Positions 8,507 to 17,857 of a stretch of DNA of 64,000 nucleotides are shown here, one piece after another. Position 1 is the first letter of the stretch; every line of letters starts with the position of its first letter. The translations under genes were made by a program, and so were the position numbers. This stretch comes from an uncultured Bacteroidales bacterium. Its GTDB lineage: Bacteria; Bacteroidota; Bacteroidia; Bacteroidales; P3. Under the pieces are notes generated by a model. It ran no database searches. It was not told where the DNA came from and saw nothing but the letters and a program-made list of their open reading frames with translations. Location: positions 1-64,000 of the forward strand of contig OMYR01000030.1 in NCBI GenBank assembly GCA_900315335.1, written 5' to 3'.

Positions 8507-11500
8507 TTATTTTACAATCAATTTAACATTGCTTGAAGCCTTATCTGTAATCATCTGAATTACATAAATGCCTCTTTGCAGATTTTGAACATCAAGAATC
8601 TGAGTGTGTGTTCCTTTTGCTTGACGTCCGCCATCGAATTGAGAAACTTCTCTACCATTCAAATCAACCAAACGGAATGTTACGTTTGCTGCATCATTCA
8701 AAGTGTAAGCAATTGTAGCCTCATCAACAGCAGGGTTAGGATAAACTGCGATAGATATATTTGAAGAATTTCCATTTTCAACATCTACCAAAGCAACATT
8801 TGATTCGATAGGAATTGTATCTTGAAAATCGGTATTTCTCATTATACCTCTACCATAGGTAGCAGCATAGATAACACCAGTATTTTTTGTTGCCTCAAAG
8901 GTTGTAAATTCTGAATTTTGTCCAATATATGAGTAATAAGTCCATTTAGGAAGTTTTTTAGTCTGTTGCCACAAATCATAAACAGGAACACTTGGCATAT
9001 TTTCATTATCAGAAACCCATTGTCCATTTGCTCTGTAATATATACCATCATCACTACCTACATAAATTCTTCCACTTGGATTTGTTTTACCTGCATTAAC
9101 GCTTTCATACAAACCACTAAATACAGGTTTTTCTTTTGAAACTGTTTCGCCGTTTCTATTAATTGTCAAACTAATATCACTAAACGATACACTGCTTGCT
9201 TCGTCCAAAGCATTAACAGTCTGCATAACGTTAGCAGCATTTGAAGAGCCTTCAAAAGTTAGAAGAACGTTATTTATATTTTGAGGATCGCAAACAATTG
9301 CAGATATAGGACGATTGAAAGTTCCTATAACAGCTGTATTCGCTTCAAACGTATTAATATCATTATCATTACCTCTGAATATCTCATCATTATTTATAGC
9401 AACATCATTCAAACCTGTTATTCTTACAAGAGTTGTGTTAGTATAAGCTGTAAATGATGAATAATTATCAATTGCAAGATAAGCGGTGTTTCCGTCAGCA
9501 GACAACGCAACTGCATTGATACGTGTATTCATTGTTGAATAATCATCAGAAGAAGATTGAGCACCTGTTCTATAAACTTTTGCCCAAGTCAATTGTCCCC
9601 ATCTCTGTTCTGCGGCAGCAGTAGGGTCAATAGTCTTTGAAAAGTCCATGATTTTGCCACATATAAACGCTCCTCTATTGGTTGCTACCAATGCTCTTGC
9701 TTGAACAGGTTGAGGAATTTTCATTTCAAAATCAGATAATTTTTCAAACAAAGTGTCTCCCGTAGTTTGTCTGTAAGAATCAGGATCAACAGTAATCAAA
9801 TCGGAAGCATGCATAACGTGGAAGAATGGATAAGATAAATTACCACTCTCAACCAAAATTGTATCCCCGTCAAAAACAAAAGTTCCGTCTATCATTTCAA
9901 GATTACAAAGGCTATCCTTTTCGATTTCTTGCTCGCCTTGCATAACCTTAACTTTTCTCCAACCTCTAAGCAATGTATGTTCTCCCACAGAAACGACAAT
10001 ACTATCAATTGAATTAGTCATATCAAAAGATTCCCAATAAGCAATAGGAGTGTTGAATTGGTCAAAATTGTAATCAGAAATCATAGGGGCTATCAACAAT
10101 GATTGAGCAACAGCACCAGTATCTCCATAAGTCCAAGTTTGGTCATCTATTGCATCATAATCTCCACCATTGCTATATGTTCTTGCAATGTTCGTTCCCG
10201 GACGAGCAAGTAAAACTGGTTTTCTTATTAAAGGTGTTGTTTTGTATATTGCAGAAGCATTAACAGAACTACCGGAGTAAGTGTAGTCGTTAAAGTCGCC
10301 ACCATAGTATGTAGGCAAATTTGTTTTGCTACTTAATAAAGGATAGTTAGGATTATTTATAGACCAAACCTTAAAGCCTCTTTGAACCGTATCTTTTGCA
10401 GTTGGAATATAAACAATAGCATTGGATTGTGTTGCAGCAAACACTGAACCGTCAGCCGTTGCAGTTACATCATAAGTTTGTAGATTGTTCATACCCTGAG
10501 AACTTGGCCACCATCTATATACACCCAATATTGTGTCGTAAGAACGAACGAATACTCCCATATCAGAAGTTACAAGAGTGAATAATGAATCGTAAGCAGT
10601 CATTGCAGCAGATTTCTTTTCAGGCATAAACAATATATTATTTATATTAATACCTACGCCATTGCCTGCTGTATCCAAATCCGTAGCAGATGTCATCTGA
10701 GAAAAAGAAAACTTACCTTCTTTATTGTAGTCTTGTCCTGCATATACTTCATTACCTCCTAAATAAACGATTTCATCACCCTCTGTTCTGTCATCAACAA
10801 CTATACTCATGCCATATTGCAAAGAAGAACCTGCCAACAACGCCATTGAAGTAGTGGTTATGTTAAACCAATTGTTTGAAGTAGGAGCCAATGTATATAA
10901 AGAAGCATCATTTGCAACCGTTCCACCAATTTTTTCACGATATGGACGATAAACGCCATAAATAAGACCATTGTCCGTAGGTTTATATGGCTGTGTATTG
11001 TAATTTGCAGAAGCAAAAATAAACAAATCATTAGGATTTTTAGTTGCATATGCCAATTTAATCTTACCGAAACCTCTTGCATTGAAAGGATTTTCAGTAT
11101 CTGCATCTGAATTAAAAATAACTTTGAAATTTCCGTTTGCATCATCAACAGCAACCATACCGTCGTATGCAACAGCAATCTGATTCAATGAATTTACTTG
11201 TAAGTCATAAACGTTAAACTTCGTGTTACCGTCTATTGTAACATTAGTAAATGCAGCATCTTTATTTTCTACATCACTTGTTCTTTTCAAACCTCTATTT
11301 ACTGTTCCGACATACAAAGTATTATTTGCGTACAAAATAGTATTAATGTAAGCAAAATCTCCTTCATAATCATATTTTGAATCAGGAACAGTATTTGTCA
11401 TTGCTTCAAATTTGAAATTATCAACAATGCGAGCGTATTTTTCCGCATCACTCAAAGAAGCATCCCAAGCAGCATCCATACCTTCTGTTTGCATAAATAC

Positions 11501-11899
11501 GCCACCGCCAACTTGACTTGACACCTGATTGCTTCGGGATTGGCTCATTTCTCCACGATAAGTTCTGTAAGTACCGTCTCCCGTTGCAACATACAATCTA
11601 CCATTATCAGACTGAGTGATTGCAGTAACATTGTAAACAGCATCTCCAAGAGGTATTTCTCTCCAATTCTTACCGTAATTGACACTGACATATAAACCTC
11701 CAACTGTTCCTACATAAACAACGCCGTCTTTATTTTTATCAAACAAGGCTGCGCTTGCACGTCCTGCATAATTATTAGGACCAAGTTGAGTCCAACCCAC
11801 TACTTCTCCTTCCATATAAGGAGCTGACATTGCTGCACTTGTCATTATACCCATGACAGTGAAAAGCAACATACTTAAAAGTAACTTCCTGTTTTTCAT
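8507..11899 (-). CDS. Secreted propeller-like protein with T9SS type A sorting domain
   Basis: Exported protein of 1130 residues. A signal peptide (about 1-25) is followed by WTQLGPNNYAGR and GVVYVGTVGGLYVS-NYGKNW (about 36-80), the pattern of BNR/sortilin-like beta-propeller repeats. Related blade-like motifs recur, for example GRLYVATGDG near residue 105 and IYVGSDDGIYYR near residue 945. The middle is long and divergent and I cannot assign a catalytic domain. The last 95 residues or so (VYPNPAVDEATI, VDLNGREVS, GIYVIQM, VKLIVK) form a T9SS sorting domain. Propellers of this type occur in glycosidases, but the Asp-box series (S-x-D-x-G-x-T-W) is not convincing, so no enzyme activity is claimed. 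It has its own promoter and terminator. Confidence 0.75.
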   Translation of the reverse strand: MKNRKLLLSMLLFTVMGIMTSAAMSAPYMEGEVVGWTQLGPNNYAGRASAALFDKNKDGVVYVGTVGGLYVSVNYGKNWREIPLGDAVYNVTAITQSDNGRLYVATGDGTYRTYRGEMSQSRSNQVSSQVGGGVFMQTEGMDAAWDASLSDAEKYARIVDNFKFEAMTNTVPDSKYDYEGDFAYINTILYANNTLYVGTVNRGLKRTSDVENKDAAFTNVTIDGNTKFNVYDLQVNSLNQIAVAYDGMVAVDDANGNFKVIFNSDADTENPFNARGFGKIKLAYATKNPNDLFIFASANYNTQPYKPTDNGLIYGVYRPYREKIGGTVANDASLYTLAPTSNNWFNITTTSMALLAGSSLQYGMSIVVDDRTEGDEIVYLGGNEVYAGQDYNKEGKFSFSQMTSATDLDTAGNGVGININNILFMPEKKSAAMTAYDSLFTLVTSDMGVFVRSYDTILGVYRWWPSSQGMNNLQTYDVTATADGSVFAATQSNAIVYIPTAKDTVQRGFKVWSINNPNYPLLSSKTNLPTYYGGDFNDYTYSGSSVNASAIYKTTPLIRKPVLLARPGTNIARTYSNGGDYDAIDDQTWTYGDTGAVAQSLLIAPMISDYNFDQFNTPIAYWESFDMTNSIDSIVVSVGEHTLLRGWRKVKVMQGEQEIEKDSLCNLEMIDGTFVFDGDTILVESGNLSYPFFHVMHASDLITVDPDSYRQTTGDTLFEKLSDFEMKIPQPVQARALVATNRGAFICGKIMDFSKTIDPTAAAEQRWGQLTWAKVYRTGAQSSSDDYSTMNTRINAVALSADGNTAYLAIDNYSSFTAYTNTTLVRITGLNDVAINNDEIFRGNDNDINTFEANTAVIGTFNRPISAIVCDPQNINNVLLTFEGSSNAANVMQTVNALDEASSVSFSDISLTINRNGETVSKEKPVFSGLYESVNAGKTNPSGRIYVGSDDGIYYRANGQWVSDNENMPSVPVYDLWQQTKKLPKWTYYSYIGQNSEFTTFEATKNTGVIYAATYGRGIMRNTDFQDTIPIESNVALVDVENGNSSNISIAVYPNPAVDEATIAYTLNDAANVTFRLVDLNGREVSQFDGGRQAKGTHTQILDVQNLQRGIYVIQMITDKASSNVKLIVK

Positions 11900-11953
11900 A
11901 CTATTTATGTTATTCTTTTTTGTTTATATTCAAAAGACTACTTTTTGAAACGG

Positions 11954-11983
11954 CAAAAATACGCAAAAAAACTCACATAACAA
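11954..11983 (-). promoter_or_regulatory. Promoter of the propeller-type T9SS cargo
   Basis: On the minus strand TTG (11981-11983) is followed after 19 bases by TATTTTTG (11954-11961), giving a leader of roughly 50 bases. The moxR promoter diverges from it about 180 bases away. Nothing else is apparent in 11900-12199. Confidence 0.6.
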
Positions 11984-12143
11984 GATTTTCAATAAAAAAA
12001 TACGTTTTACGTAAATAAAACCGACTAAATATTGTTGATAAATAATAAATTAAGGAAATGGCATAAGAACTCTTGAAATATAGATATTTTTAATAAAAAG
12101 TTACTAAAACGACTCACAAGAAACTTAATTTGCGAATTTATTG

Positions 12144-12151
12144 TACTTTTG
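12144..12151 (+). promoter_or_regulatory. -7 element of the moxR-bat operon
   Basis: TACTTTTG followed by CA fits TAnnTTTG exactly. No good TTTG lies 19-21 bases upstream. Transcription would begin near 12158, so the upstream TTG start at 12149 cannot be the translation start and the ATG at 12200 must be used. Confidence 0.6.
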
Positions 12152-12199
12152 CAATATTTTAATAAAACAAGCGTTTTTAGAACTAAAAAACACTACACT

Positions 12200-13183
12200 A
12201 TGGATATAACAGAATTAAATAAAAAGATTGAAAGCGAAAGTGCTTTTGTAGATGCCATCACAAATGAAATAGGCAAAACCATTATAGGACAAAAACCTAT
12301 GATTGAACGATTGATGATAGGTTTGTTATCTAATGGACATATATTATTGGAAGGAGTACCCGGACTTGCTAAAACACTTACCATTTCTGCACTTGCAAAA
12401 ACTATTGATGCAGGTTTTTCAAGAATCCAATTCACGCCAGATTTGTTGCCTGCCGATGTTATCGGTACAATGATTTATAATCAAAAAAGTGCAGGCTTTG
12501 AAGTAAAACAAGGACCTATCTTTTCCAATTTCGTACTTGCTGACGAAATAAACAGAGCCCCTGCCAAAGTTCAATCCGCATTATTGGAAGCCATGCAGGA
12601 AAAACAAGTAACAATAGGCGAAAAGACTTATAAATTAGATAACCCTTTCTTGGTTCTTGCAACACAAAACCCTATCGAACAAGAAGGCACTTACCCTTTG
12701 CCGGAAGCTCAACTTGACCGTTTTATGCTAAAAGTCGTTGTTACTTATCCAAGCATTGAGGAGGAAAGACAAATACTTCATCAAAAATTGCAGATGAGTG
12801 AGCCGACCACATCAAAAGTAGTAAATATTGAACAAATCAACAGAGCCAAAGAAGTAGTAAAGCAAGTTTATTTGGATTCTAAAATTGAAAACTATATTAC
12901 CGATATTGTTTTTGCTTCTCGATTCCCTGGAAACTACAAATTGGAAAAAATTGTTCCGTATATTTCTTACGGCGCATCTCCACGTGCTTCGATTAATTTG
13001 GCATTGGCTTCAAGAGCATACGCATTCATTCATCGCAGAGGTTATGTAATTCCAGAAGATGTTATTGCAATCTGCCCTGATGTTTTACGCCACAGAATCG
13101 GATTGACTTACGAAGCAGAAGCTGAGAATGTAACAAGCATCGATATTGTTAATGAAATCATCAATCGCGTAGATGTTCCATAA
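12200..13183 (+). CDS. moxR: MoxR-family AAA+ ATPase
   Basis: Cytoplasmic AAA+ ATPase of 327 residues, thought to act as a chaperone that works with von Willebrand factor A (VWA) partners. Walker A is GVPGLAKT (residues 52-59) and Walker B is VLADE (112-116), followed by the MoxR-typical INRAPAKVQSALLEAM. Further on are TQNPIEQEGTYPLPEAQLDRF (sensor 1 region) and GASPRAS (sensor 2). The start at ATG 12200 leaves a leader of about 40 bases from the predicted promoter. It is the first gene of the bat operon, and in this family moxR, DUF58 and VWA genes nearly always travel together. The frame upstream to 12149 is open but lies within the promoter. Confidence 0.95.
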   Translation: MDITELNKKIESESAFVDAITNEIGKTIIGQKPMIERLMIGLLSNGHILLEGVPGLAKTLTISALAKTIDAGFSRIQFTPDLLPADVIGTMIYNQKSAGFEVKQGPIFSNFVLADEINRAPAKVQSALLEAMQEKQVTIGEKTYKLDNPFLVLATQNPIEQEGTYPLPEAQLDRFMLKVVVTYPSIEEERQILHQKLQMSEPTTSKVVNIEQINRAKEVVKQVYLDSKIENYITDIVFASRFPGNYKLEKIVPYISYGASPRASINLALASRAYAFIHRRGYVIPEDVIAICPDVLRHRIGLTYEAEAENVTSIDIVNEIINRVDVP

Positions 13184-13249
13184 TTTAGGTTATCTTCGGC
13201 GGCAATCGCAACTACTGATAAACTAAGAACATTTGTAATAATATTGTTT

Positions 13250-14119
13250 ATGGAATATTCCGAATTAATAAAAAAGGTTCATAAAATAGAAATCAAAGCC
13301 AAAGGACTTTCTCGTAATGTCTTCGCCGGACAATATAAAAGTGCTTTCAAAGGAAGAGGTATGACTTTTTCGGAAGTACGAGAATATACTTATGGCGATG
13401 AAGTCCGCTCGATAGACTGGAATGTTACGGCAAGATACAACAAGCCTTTTGTAAAAGTCTTTGAAGAAGAAAGGGAGTTGGCATTAATGTTAATGATTGA
13501 CGTTAGCGGTTCCACCGGATTTGGTAGTAAAAACTGCTTAAAAGTTGATACTATAACCGAAATTGCCGCTATATTGGCTTTTTCAGCAATATCCAACAAT
13601 GACAAAGTAGGTGCACTGCTTTTTTCGGATAAAGTAGAGATGTATATTCCACCAAAGAAAGGCTCTGCCCATTGTCTAAGAATCATAAGGGAGTTACTAT
13701 CTTTCAAGCCGAAAGATACCACCACTTCTTTTTCTGAACCATTCGTATATATAAACAATATAATCAAAAAACATTGTACTTGTTTCCTTATAACGGACGG
13801 CTTTGCAACTTTCGACAAGAGTCTTTCCATTTTTGCTCGCAAGCACGATGTCTGTTCCATATTGGTAAATGATTCTATGGAATACAATCTGCCTGATTTG
13901 GGTGTTGTTCTTATGGAGGACTTGGAAACAAAAGAAAATATTTGGATAGACACTCACGACGAAGCCACACGTAAAAATTTCAAGGAATACATACTTAACT
14001 CTCAGAAAACAACTACTGACGAGTTTAAGAAGTTGGGTATCGATTACGTCAATATTTACACGGATTCCGATTACACAAAAGAATTGATTAAACTATTTGC
14101 AAATAGAGAAAGATTATGA
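13250..14119 (+). CDS. DUF58 domain protein with VWA-like fold
   Basis: Protein of 289 residues, usual partner of MoxR ATPases. The family signature YTYGDEVRSIDWNVTARYNKPFVK (residues about 47-70, shown here in parts: YGDEVRSIDW and ARYNKPFVKVFEEERE) precedes a metal-binding DVSGST motif (84-89), the first line of a MIDAS site. No membrane segment is obvious, so it is probably cytoplasmic. The start is taken at ATG 13250, two codons inside the longest frame. It overlaps the next gene by four bases (ATGA), consistent with coupled translation. The exact cellular role of DUF58 proteins is not known; link to stress tolerance is by operon association. Confidence 0.9.
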   Translation: MEYSELIKKVHKIEIKAKGLSRNVFAGQYKSAFKGRGMTFSEVREYTYGDEVRSIDWNVTARYNKPFVKVFEEERELALMLMIDVSGSTGFGSKNCLKVDTITEIAAILAFSAISNNDKVGALLFSDKVEMYIPPKKGSAHCLRIIRELLSFKPKDTTTSFSEPFVYINNIIKKHCTCFLITDGFATFDKSLSIFARKHDVCSILVNDSMEYNLPDLGVVLMEDLETKENIWIDTHDEATRKNFKEYILNSQKTTTDEFKKLGIDYVNIYTDSDYTKELIKLFANRERL

Positions 14120-15054
14120 ACAAGCTGCTTTATATACTGATATGTTTAGGAATTGCAGGTAATGTCTTTGCCCAAAGTATAGTTGGCAAAACAGATAAAA
14201 AAGAATATATGATAGGCGATCCTATCGAATATTCTTTTTCCATACCTTTAACGAACAAAAATCTAAACTTCACTTCCGACTTTCAATTCTCCGACACCAT
14301 ACAAATGTTGCAAACTTCGATAGATACTTCAAAGGACAAAATAAACTATAAATACGTTTTTGCTTCATTTATTGAAGGCGTTCATAAATTACCGGAGTTT
14401 CAGTTTTATTTAGCAAATCAAACATCGCCTGCTTATGTCGTTCAATCGCCTAATGTGGAAATTCTTTCGCCTGTAATTGACACAACAAAGATTGAAGTAA
14501 AACCTATCAAGGGTGTTATGAAAATTCCTTTCACGTTTAAGGAAATTTTGCCTTTTGCTATTGGCGGTATCGTCTTGACAGGAATTATCATAGCCATTAT
14601 TTACTTTGTTCGCCGCACTAAGAACAAAACAAAATCCCCACAAACCATTAAAGAAGCCGCTATACCGGAAGACGAAGAAGCATTAAACAACCTTAAACGT
14701 TTGAAGCAAGCCCGTCTGTTGGAAACAGGTCAAGAAAAACAGCACTATATTGCCCTTAGCGAGATATTATGGCAATATATTTACCGTAGGTTTAATGTCA
14801 ATGCTTTTGAAAAGACAACAAATCAGATTATGGAAGAAATGCTCAGCAAAGACGTAAGTCAAGAAGACAACAAAAGACTTGAAAACATCTTTACCACATC
14901 GGATTTGGTTAAATTCGCAAAATACATTCCTGACACAAGAACAAATCTAAATTTGTTGCAAGATAGCGAAGACTTTATCAATAACAACAAACGCTTAGAG
15001 CCTATTAAGGACGACACAGGCACCAAAGAAGAAAAGGAGGTAATCAATGAATAA
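14116..15054 (+). CDS. Bat-operon membrane protein, BatD-like small domain
   Basis: Protein of 312 residues. An N-terminal signal peptide ends near VFAQS. A beta-rich periplasmic part (about 20-135) contains DKKEYMIGDPIEYSFSI, similar in style to the first domain of BatD. A single membrane helix follows (about 147-170, IGGIVLTGIIIAIIYFV). The C-terminal cytoplasmic part is helical (LLETGQEKQHYIALSEILWQY, reminiscent of DUF4381 and the BatD tail). Such a gene regularly sits between the DUF58 and batA genes in Bacteroidota. It overlaps DUF58 by 4 bases and batA by 8. Function unknown; it probably joins the membrane-bound Bat complex. Confidence 0.75.
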   Translation: MNKLLYILICLGIAGNVFAQSIVGKTDKKEYMIGDPIEYSFSIPLTNKNLNFTSDFQFSDTIQMLQTSIDTSKDKINYKYVFASFIEGVHKLPEFQFYLANQTSPAYVVQSPNVEILSPVIDTTKIEVKPIKGVMKIPFTFKEILPFAIGGIVLTGIIIAIIYFVRRTKNKTKSPQTIKEAAIPEDEEALNNLKRLKQARLLETGQEKQHYIALSEILWQYIYRRFNVNAFEKTTNQIMEEMLSKDVSQEDNKRLENIFTTSDLVKFAKYIPDTRTNLNLLQDSEDFINNNKRLEPIKDDTGTKEEKEVINE

Positions 15055-16039
15055 CATATCGTTTTCTTATCCTATATTCTTGTGGGCATTGATTGTCGTA
15101 ATTCCACTAATGATTTTCATCTTACGTAAAGACAAAAAACGCTTTGCCCCTATCAAATACTCCAATCTTCAACAATTGGCTCTCTCCACCAAAACGTGGA
15201 GAATAAGGTTTAAGAACGTTCCCGATTATTTACGAATAATTGCGGTTGTGCTATTACTCGTTGCCGCATCGCGACCACATATTTCTTTATCCAAAGACGA
15301 CAAAAACATTGAAGGCATTGACATCGTTTTGGCATTGGACGTTTCTCCGTCAATGCTTGCAATAGATTTCAAACCTAATCGCTTAGAGAGTGCAAAAACC
15401 GTTGCCACCGAATTTATCAATAATAGAAAAAATGACGAAATAGGTTTAATCGTTTTCTCTGGTGAAGCCTTTACTCAATGTCCTCCAACCATTGACCACA
15501 ATGTTCTTTTGGAACTTTTGGCTCAAACAAAGAGCGGCGAATTACAAGACGGTACAGCCATAGGCGATGGTCTTGTAACGGCAATAAACAGAATAAAAGA
15601 CACCAAAGCAAAAAGCAAAGCCATAATCCTTATAACCGACGGCGACAATAACGCCGGTCAGATTGACCCATTACAAGCCGCCGGCTTCGCAAAGGAATTC
15701 GGTATTCGTGTATATACAATAGGTATAGGCTCAACAGGTATGACACAAATACCTGTTCAAACGCCTTTCGGCAAACAATACCAGCCTATCGAGAGTAGGA
15801 TTGACGAATCGCTTTTGAATAATATCGCTAAAACGACGGGAGGAAAATATTTCCGCTCGACTAAAAAATCTTCTTTGGAGCAAGTGTTTAAGGATATAGA
15901 TTCAATGGAAAAATCCATTATCAACGTATCCATATACAACCAAAAAGAAGACGTGGGCTTCAAACTTGCACTCATTGCAATGTTTATTCTTCTTGCCGAA
16001 ATTATCTTAAAATACACTGTTTTGAAACGTAATTACTAA
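15047..16039 (+). CDS. batA: BatA, VWA domain membrane protein
   Basis: Inner-membrane protein of 330 residues. Two N-terminal helices (about 8-25 and 60-76) are followed by a VWA domain opening with DIVLALDVSPSM. Its MIDAS DxSxS lies at 98-102, and later come the conserved T in QDGTAIGDGL and the TDGDNNAG motif. A last helix near 307-325 anchors the C-terminus. This is the BatA/Aer layout: the VWA domain faces the periplasm or cytoplasm between anchors and binds a divalent metal. Bat proteins were linked to aerotolerance in Bacteroides, but the molecular function is unsettled. The N-terminus overlaps the preceding gene by 8 bases. Confidence 0.92.
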   Translation: MNNISFSYPIFLWALIVVIPLMIFILRKDKKRFAPIKYSNLQQLALSTKTWRIRFKNVPDYLRIIAVVLLLVAASRPHISLSKDDKNIEGIDIVLALDVSPSMLAIDFKPNRLESAKTVATEFINNRKNDEIGLIVFSGEAFTQCPPTIDHNVLLELLAQTKSGELQDGTAIGDGLVTAINRIKDTKAKSKAIILITDGDNNAGQIDPLQAAGFAKEFGIRVYTIGIGSTGMTQIPVQTPFGKQYQPIESRIDESLLNNIAKTTGGKYFRSTKKSSLEQVFKDIDSMEKSIINVSIYNQKEDVGFKLALIAMFILLAEIILKYTVLKRNY

Positions 16040-16054
16040 AAGAAAGGTTGCAAA

Positions 16055-17092
16055 ATGTTTAGATTTGAATTTCCATATATTCTTTGGCTGTTATTGTTTA
16101 TCCCACTGATAAGCGTTTGGTTTATCGTTTCGCAAAGAATCAAGAAAAAGAAACTTTCGTCTGCCATTGACACACCATTACACAATGATATATTGCCACT
16201 ATTGTCTTTTGGCAAACAACAATTGAAGTTTATTTTGCTTATGTTGGCTTTTGCCTTTATTGTTTTGGCGGCAGCCAATCCACAAAAAGCAACTACGATA
16301 GGTAACAAGGAAAGAAAGGCGGCTGATATTATGATTTGTCTTGATGTCTCCAACTCAATGCTCGCACAAGACCTTTCACCCAATCGTTTGGAAAGAGCCA
16401 AACTTGCAATAAACCAACTGATAACACAATTAGACGGAGACCGTATAGGTATTGTGGTTTTTGCAGGTTCAAGTTTTAATTTCCTACCGCTCACAAGCGA
16501 TTACGCCACAGCTAAAATGTTTACCGATGTTATAGACACCAAACTTATAGACAATCAAGGCACCAATATTCAGGAGGCTTTGCAAACGGCAGCACGTGGT
16601 TTCGGAGAGCAGAAAGCTAAAAACAGAAGCCGCACCATAATTTTGATTTCCGACGGAGAAGATTTGGAGAAACAGAGTGAAGATTTGGCTTCCGAGATTG
16701 CAAAAGACGACATCATTATCAATTGTATCGGTATAGGCAGTATTGAAGGCACAAAGATACCTATAAAAGAAAACGGCATAGAAACATTCAAAAAAGATTC
16801 ACAAGGCAATATTGTTATAACCAAGTTAGACGAGACAACGCTGAAAAACATTGCCGCGAAAACCAACGGTAAATACATTAAAGCAACCAACTCAACTCTT
16901 GGCTTGGACGTTATTATGAAATCCATCGACTCACTTGACAAAAACTCTACGCAAGGAATAAATTTCAAGGACTACCAAACCTTGTTTTATATTCCTACAA
17001 TCATCGCTTTGTTGCTGCTTATTTTGGATTTTACAATATTCAACGCCAAAAACAAGTTTATAAATCGTAAATTTTTCTTCGGAAAAGACTGA
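16055..17092 (+). CDS. batB: BatB, VWA domain membrane protein
   Basis: Paralogue of BatA, 345 residues. Membrane helices are at about 8-26 and 58-76. The VWA domain has a complete MIDAS: DVSNS at 97-101, the threonine of NQGTNIQEAL, and ISDGEDLEKQ. A C-terminal helix near 312-330 (FYIPTIIALLLLILDF) is followed by a short basic tail. It starts 15 bases after batA. Only 15 bases separate it from the batC start, and the first 21-bp repeat unit lies 62 bases past its stop, inside batC. Confidence 0.92.
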   Translation: MFRFEFPYILWLLLFIPLISVWFIVSQRIKKKKLSSAIDTPLHNDILPLLSFGKQQLKFILLMLAFAFIVLAAANPQKATTIGNKERKAADIMICLDVSNSMLAQDLSPNRLERAKLAINQLITQLDGDRIGIVVFAGSSFNFLPLTSDYATAKMFTDVIDTKLIDNQGTNIQEALQTAARGFGEQKAKNRSRTIILISDGEDLEKQSEDLASEIAKDDIIINCIGIGSIEGTKIPIKENGIETFKKDSQGNIVITKLDETTLKNIAAKTNGKYIKATNSTLGLDVIMKSIDSLDKNSTQGINFKDYQTLFYIPTIIALLLLILDFTIFNAKNKFINRKFFFGKD

Positions 17093-17107
17093 TAAAAATA
17101 ACATGTT

Positions 17108-17857
17108 ATGAATGCTTTTAATCATACAAAAAAAATAAGAGGGCTTTTCACAAAATTAGTTTTAAACATCAGTGAAATAGTGTTAAACATCAGTAAATTC
17201 TTTTCACATATTATTTCAGCCCCATCAAAGTGCCTTATTTTATTATGCCTGCCGCTGCTTTTGGTTTCTTGCGACAAAACCAACCAATATGCAAGGAAAG
17301 GCAACAGGAAATACAATAAAAAGGAGTATTCCGAAGCAATAAAAAACTATGAACAGGCTTTGAAAAACGATTCGACATTTGATAAAGCCAACTACAATCT
17401 TGGCAATGCTCTTATGCAAGACAATGGTAAGGATTACTCCAAAGCCGTTGAGCATTACAACAAATACTTAACAAACAAGACGCCTAAGACTTCCAAGGAA
17501 AAGCGAGACGTTGCCAACGCCTTATACAATCGCGGCAATGCCTTATTCGGATTATCGCAAACCAACAAAGAAAGCGAGGAAGGTATGAAGTATTTGAGCC
17601 AAGCCGCCAACGACTATAAGCAATCCATGATTCTAAATCCTAAGGACACCAACGCCAAATACAATTACGCACTTTGTCTTTGGCTTATGAAGAACAATAA
17701 CAATCCTGACGACCAAAACGACAATCAAAACAATAACAACAACAGCGAAATCAACCAAATGTTGAACGCTATAAAGAACAACGAAAAGCAAACCATTTCA
17801 AGGGTAAAGAAGAACAACGAAAATGTACAAGACAAACACAATGAAAAAGATTGGTAG
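17108..17857 (+). CDS. batC: BatC, TPR lipoprotein with a repeat array inserted in its signal region
   Basis: TPR protein of 249 residues. The lipobox LLLVSC puts the lipidated cysteine near residue 55. TPR helices follow (ARKGNRKYNKKEYSEAIKNY, SKAVEHYNKYL, KDTNAKYNYALCLWLM), then an Asn-rich low-complexity linker (about 200-220) and a charged tail. The N-terminus is unusual. Normal lipoprotein signals are 18-25 residues, but here the only in-frame ATG lies 55 codons before the lipobox, and three 21-bp repeat units (17154-17216) encode residues about 16-36 (VLNISEIVLNISKFF). The array keeps the frame because 21 is a multiple of three. It overlaps batD by 17 bases if batD starts at 17841. Whether the long N-region still allows export is unknown. 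Confidence 0.85.
   Translation: MNAFNHTKKIRGLFTKLVLNISEIVLNISKFFSHIISAPSKCLILLCLPLLLVSCDKTNQYARKGNRKYNKKEYSEAIKNYEQALKNDSTFDKANYNLGNALMQDNGKDYSKAVEHYNKYLTNKTPKTSKEKRDVANALYNRGNALFGLSQTNKESEEGMKYLSQAANDYKQSMILNPKDTNAKYNYALCLWLMKNNNNPDDQNDNQNNNNNSEINQMLNAIKNNEKQTISRVKKNNENVQDKHNEKDW
17154..17216. repeat. 21-bp unit array C inside batC
   Basis: Three units of exactly 21 bp: 17154-17174, 17175-17195 and 17196-17216. The first two contain TTAAACATCAGTG and GTTAAACATCAGTA; the third has the variant core TTTTCACATATT. This is the only array of the family that lies inside a clear coding sequence. Confidence 0.8.

Noticed and set aside
12149-12199. Upstream start of moxR at the TTG codon
   Set aside because: It overlaps the -7 element; the conserved MoxR N-terminus fits ATG 12200.
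13390-13953. 187-codon minus-strand frame within the DUF58 gene
   Set aside because: It is the shadow of a clear DUF58 gene in another frame. The DUF58 motifs are intact and the shadow has no family features.
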